From: Setophaga petechia
Lineage: Eukaryota > Chordata > Aves > Passeriformes > Parulidae
Direction: 5' to 3'
NCBI GenBank assembly: GCA_024362935.1
Contig: JANCRA010000001.1
Coordinates: 54,195,930 to 54,259,929 of the forward strand
DNA length: 64,000 nt
Positions 59,980 to 64,000 of the stretch are shown here, piece by piece. Position numbers and translations under genes: made by a program. The number at the start of each line of letters is the position of its first letter. The stretch's first letter is position 1. The notes below the pieces were generated by a model. That model ran no database searches. It saw nothing but the letters and a program-made list of their open reading frames with translations, and was not told the DNA's origin.

Positions 59980-62900
59980 AGTATCTTTTATTTTCTAGTC
60001 TAACACACAATAGTTAAGGCACTTTTTAAAAAATTAAATAATTTTTCTTTTTCCTATCTTCTTAAAACAAGACTGTTTGCATGCAGGCATTTAGGAAGCC
60101 TCACAGCAACTTAATGAGAAACATATAGAGCTACCTTTATTTTTGAAACAGATGCAGAAATTAAAGCAAGATTCTGAAGGCTTTGACTGTTTTGGAATAT
60201 TTCTCATTTTTGAGTTCTCAAAGAAAGAATACTTTGGAGCTGAATGTGGTCAGACTCCTATGGAAAACCACTGGATTTGGGAGTCTTTCCCTAGTTCTAG
60301 ACTTCTGCTCTTGCAGACAGTTCACATAGTCAAAGCTTGACACAGGATGAAGAGAATTACTGATATTAACTGCCCCCTGTGAATTTTAAGTGCCTATCCA
60401 TTTTTATGCCACAAGAATTGCTTTGATAGCAACACAAATGGTTTAGTTGCCTGGAATTTGAGGTGTTGGGAAACCCCTTTGGAAGCCCTGGAAGAGTTGA
60501 GCAGGTGGGCAGAGGGTGGGAGCGGTGTCAGCCCACTCAGTGAGCAGAGAGTCTCCTGTGCCAATTTCTCTGTGTGTTTTCTGTAGTAGAGTATGGCTAC
60601 TGGATTTCATTATGACTGTTTTATCTGACTGTTCCCAATGTCCATTTGGATGTTGTGATTTATGTTTGATATTTCCAGCCTCACTTAATGTAGGCAGAAT
60701 GGCCTTTTTGAGAAATGTGTGTAAAATAATAACTTAACCAATGATCTGAGTAGTCCCAGATTATTAGAATTTTTACATTGCCACATGCAGGTGAAAGCAG
60801 CCTCATCTGGATTGTTGGATCATTTAATCTCTGAACATGTTGAGTTCTGTTAAGAAATGTACTAAGGCTGGGTCAATTTCAAGCTGTTTGTGCTACTGTA
60901 CTTTATTTCCTCCAGTATGTCATCTTTTCAAAATGCATCTGTTTTTAGAAGGCTTTGTCATAGACTGTGTTTCACACATGAGAAGTGATTGAAGGTGTAA
61001 TTGCTTTTTGAAGCTCCATTTGCATTTTCCTTAACACATTAAATCACTCGCATAGTACATGCCAGATCTACCTTATCTGACATCTGCATTTTAATATGCT
61101 CTCCTATGCTGAGAAATCATTTCTAACTCTCCTAATTCTTCCAATTTGTAACTCTCAGTACTAGATGCAGATGTTAACTAGTACCTTGGAAATAATATTT
61201 TGCAGGATAATGCCCATAGGAAGATGAAATGAAAAATGCCATAGAGTCTGTATTAATTTAAATAATTTTGATTTATTTTGCTATCGGTGCTTTTTGGTTT
61301 ATTTAATACAGTGTAATTTGTGGCAAAGATTACTATGATAAATTTACTGTAGATTTTAATATACTCATTCAACTGTAAGCTGTGCTTTTATTTAGAGATT
61401 TTCCTGTATTTGCAATGGTTTCCTGTTTCTTTATCCAGATTAAGGCTATGCTCTGCTCACATTATTCTGTCCTGACAGTACAAAGGTATCATAGACTAGC
61501 CAAATAAACAAATTTGCATCTACTTTTATCATCAATGTCTTTGTTTCAAAATTGGTTTTCTGTAGTCTAAAACCTTAAAAATGACCAGAATTTTAAACTA
61601 TAAGGAGTGATGACTTTCTATTTAGAACTGAGAATAGACATTTTGCTGTTGTCCACAGCAGTAGGGAGGAAGACTACAGGTATGGTAATAAAAGCTTCTT
61701 GGCAGTTGGCTGGTTAAATGTTCTCATGCAGACAGGTCAGTTTTATCTGGGATAAGAGTCAGATATGCAGCATGCTGTTGGATATGAATATTATTCATAT
61801 GCTGCCTTTTTCCCCCCTTGGAACAGCTGATGTTATTTTAAATACAGGCAGAACTGTGGTTGCCTACGGCCCTTCCAAATGAGGCTTTCTGTGTTATACC
61901 AACAAAGTACTGCTATCTATTGTTCAGAAAACAGACTGAAAAATAATGAAACAAGACCAGCCTGGGATTTTTGTTCCCTGCTTGCTTTTGCAAAAGCTTG
62001 TGTTCATTCTAGGACAAGATGTATGGCCTGAAGCTAAAGCAGGAAGAAACTTTTCACTGGATATTAAGACATCACTCCCAAAAGGGAGAGAGCAATTAGT
62101 AAAATAAACCAAGTGATCATGGAGGCAGCAGTGCTGCAAGTAAACCATAGTTTTCCAAATAATGATTGGCAAGGTGCCACACAAAGAACAGAGACTGGAC
62201 TCTCCTAGCCAGGGTATGCTGTGCCTGTAATTCTACCTCACATGACAGTTGCAAAACAGCAGGACTTCATTCCAAAATCACACTGCACATCCAGGTGGTA
62301 CTTCAGGTTATCCACTGAATCTCCTCTCCTCCAATGTGCTTTTTGCTATGACATTTTAACTAACTAATTAGAAATTCAAATCTCCATACAAAGTGAGTAA
62401 TTTCAGGTCAGGAATGCATTGTTGCTCTATTTTTAGTGTGCTGCTCTCCTTGATCAGTGCACACTAGGAAACTCCTAAGCATGTAAGGAATGCCAAGGAA
62501 ATGAATGCAATGATTGTTATCTTTGAAGTTAGACATATATTAATTTTCTGGATCAACACAATGCAGACAAATAAAAGCATTTTTGGAATAGGGAATACGT
62601 TTTCTATTATGAGTATTACATTATCAGCATTAGTAGCATACAACAGGTGGCTTTGATAGCTTCTTATTAGGAAACAAAAAAGAGGAGGGTAGTAATAGGA
62701 GCAGCATGAATTTTGCCTATAGAAAAAGAAATTATTGGAATTGGTCTTTTTCTAAGTAGAAGGTAAATGGAACTTGTGCCAGAATCACCAAGTTCTTTGC
62801 TGCTACTTAAGTATTCTAGTAGTTTAGAAAACTTATCAAATATATCTCATGGTCGCATTGTCTTTAATACTTAAAATGCTCTGGTACTGTCTCCTAAGTA

Positions 62901-63150
62901 TTCCTTTTGAAAACCAGAAAATTTTGCAGTATAAGATCACAGGCTGAAACCATTTTATTCCAAACATTTCCTTATTTGTTAGGCAAGGTAGTTGCCTAAA
63001 AATGTTAACGTGTTTTATTTTAGTGAGGCCAGGATCTGAGTTTCAGTAATGATACCACCAAACCAGCATTCAAGTGTTATTGGGAAGCTACAGGTACTGA
63101 CTTCAGTGGGGGCACCACTTCATCCTGAAACAGTCTGTTTGCCTCCACAG
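59980..63150. other. Anonymous noncoding DNA
   Basis: No gene or repeat family is recognised. Confidence 0.6.
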
Positions 63151-63270
63151 GACTTGCTGGGAGAGGATGTAAGGCTGTGTGATGTTCCTGTGCTTGATAT
63201 GTTTGGAAGCAGATCCAAAGAATCTCTCAAAGTTGAGTCACTTGAAATATATAGCCAAAGGTGGCCATAG
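63151..63270 (+). other. Candidate terminal exon, unidentified
   Basis: A good acceptor (CAGTCTGTTTGCCTCCACAG ending at 63150) is followed by a segment with exactly one open frame, 39 codons in phase 0 to TAG at 63268-63270. The peptide is acidic and well mixed (DLLGEDVRLCDVPVLDMFG at the start, EIYSQRWP at the end). The frame also continues upstream of the acceptor for about 34 codons, so the splice site is not needed to explain the opening. No family is recognised. AATAAA occurs about 600 bp downstream, near 63887. Confidence 0.2.
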
Positions 63271-64000
63271 GTTTTTTAACAACATAAGTTTTGTCACAAG
63301 AATCTTATGGGATGGGACCTGACTGGTGAGACGAGATTTCTGGAAAGCCTGGATTGCTGTTCTTGCAGCTGGTGGAGTCAGGATGAGGAAGGGGAACCAT
63401 AGGGAGCAGGCACTGTAGAAGTCACTTCCATTGTAGCCCTCACTCCGTATGTGCTAACTTGGGAGTTACAGCTTTGGAGTTTGTTAAACTCTGTTAATTT
63501 TAACCTTGTTAAGTTAAACTTTGGACTTTGGAGCAACAAATCTCTCTGTCACTTGGGCACAAACATATTTGGCAGAGGGGTCAATGGGAATGTACTGTGC
63601 CAGAGCCACACTAATATAAGTAGTTGCTTATTTTGTCTTTGCTAAAGCTCATGCCTGAACTTAGCACCCCAAAGTTTCATTTGGCTCAAATGTGAGATAC
63701 AGAAACTTATACTCTGTAAACTACAGCCAGTCCTTAAAATGGTGGTTTAGCAAGATTCCACATTTTGGGACAGCAGAGGTTACTTTGGGACAAAAATGGT
63801 AAAAAAAATTGGGCAACAGGAAAGGAAGAACAGTGATAAGGTGGCAGAGGAATAGAAACAGAATTCTACTTTTGTTTAGGATGGTGAATAAAATGTCCTC
63901 ATATGAAGAATTTAATTTTTTTCAAGCTAGAATTTATTATCTTAGGATAACTGCTGAAATAGTGAAAGGACCATTTTGAAAGGATGTTCTGAAAATAATT
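63271..64000. other. Anonymous noncoding DNA
   Basis: Nothing recognisable apart from an isolated AATAAA near 63887. Confidence 0.6.

Noticed and set aside
1..64000. tRNA, rRNA, CRISPR arrays, bacterial operons or phage modules
   Set aside because: None seen on either strand. Repeat content and splice-type signals fit a vertebrate nuclear genome.

Overview
The window reads as nuclear DNA from a bird, most likely a songbird (passerine). The evidence is repeat content. Copies of the avian CR1 LINE 3' end recur through the window, and two near-identical copies of an AT-rich LTR, whose body I recognise as common in songbird genomes, lie 3 kb apart. The species is not identifiable. The sequence is AT-rich, stop-rich and CpG-poor except in two places. 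I recognise no complete protein-coding gene and no rRNA, tRNA, CRISPR array or bacterial-type operon. The window looks like intergenic DNA or the inside of very long introns.

Layout. 1-8291: anonymous AT-rich DNA with one candidate exon (5281) and a TG/TA microsatellite (6661). 8292-8571: CR1 fragment. 8572-15797: anonymous DNA with a small tandem duplication (10315) and a locally CpG-richer stretch (11930-12540) that contains a poly(A) signal followed by 13 A. 15798-19629: two solo LTRs of one family, each with its own perfect 5-bp target-site duplication, enclosing two CR1 fragments and a 101-base exon-like segment. 20508-20564: a near-perfect short hairpin. 22260-22506: an LTR-like block with CCAAT and TATA boxes. 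26161-26249: two adjacent hairpins, then a minus-strand exon-like segment (26436-26612). 29305-29652: CR1.

30204-31210 is the most gene-like part. It holds well-formed splice signals around a 24-base segment, a perfect cAMP-response element, an RFX-type X-box, a TATA/MEF2 element and a compact CpG island with about 18 CpGs in 200 bp and a NotI site. I infer the promoter and 5' end of an unidentified gene. 31211-64000 is again mostly anonymous, with two CR1 fragments, an AT/TG microsatellite (33382), several exon-like segments (35298, 50351, 58080, 63151), and two AT-rich blocks dense in homeodomain, GATA and RFX-like motifs (51290, 53980) that could be conserved regulatory elements.

Nothing here amounts to a new multi-gene system. 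The best-supported observations are the paired solo LTRs with exact duplications and the promoter-like island. Exon candidates are given low confidence, because a handful of such open segments with acceptable splice sites is expected by chance in 128 kb of strand.
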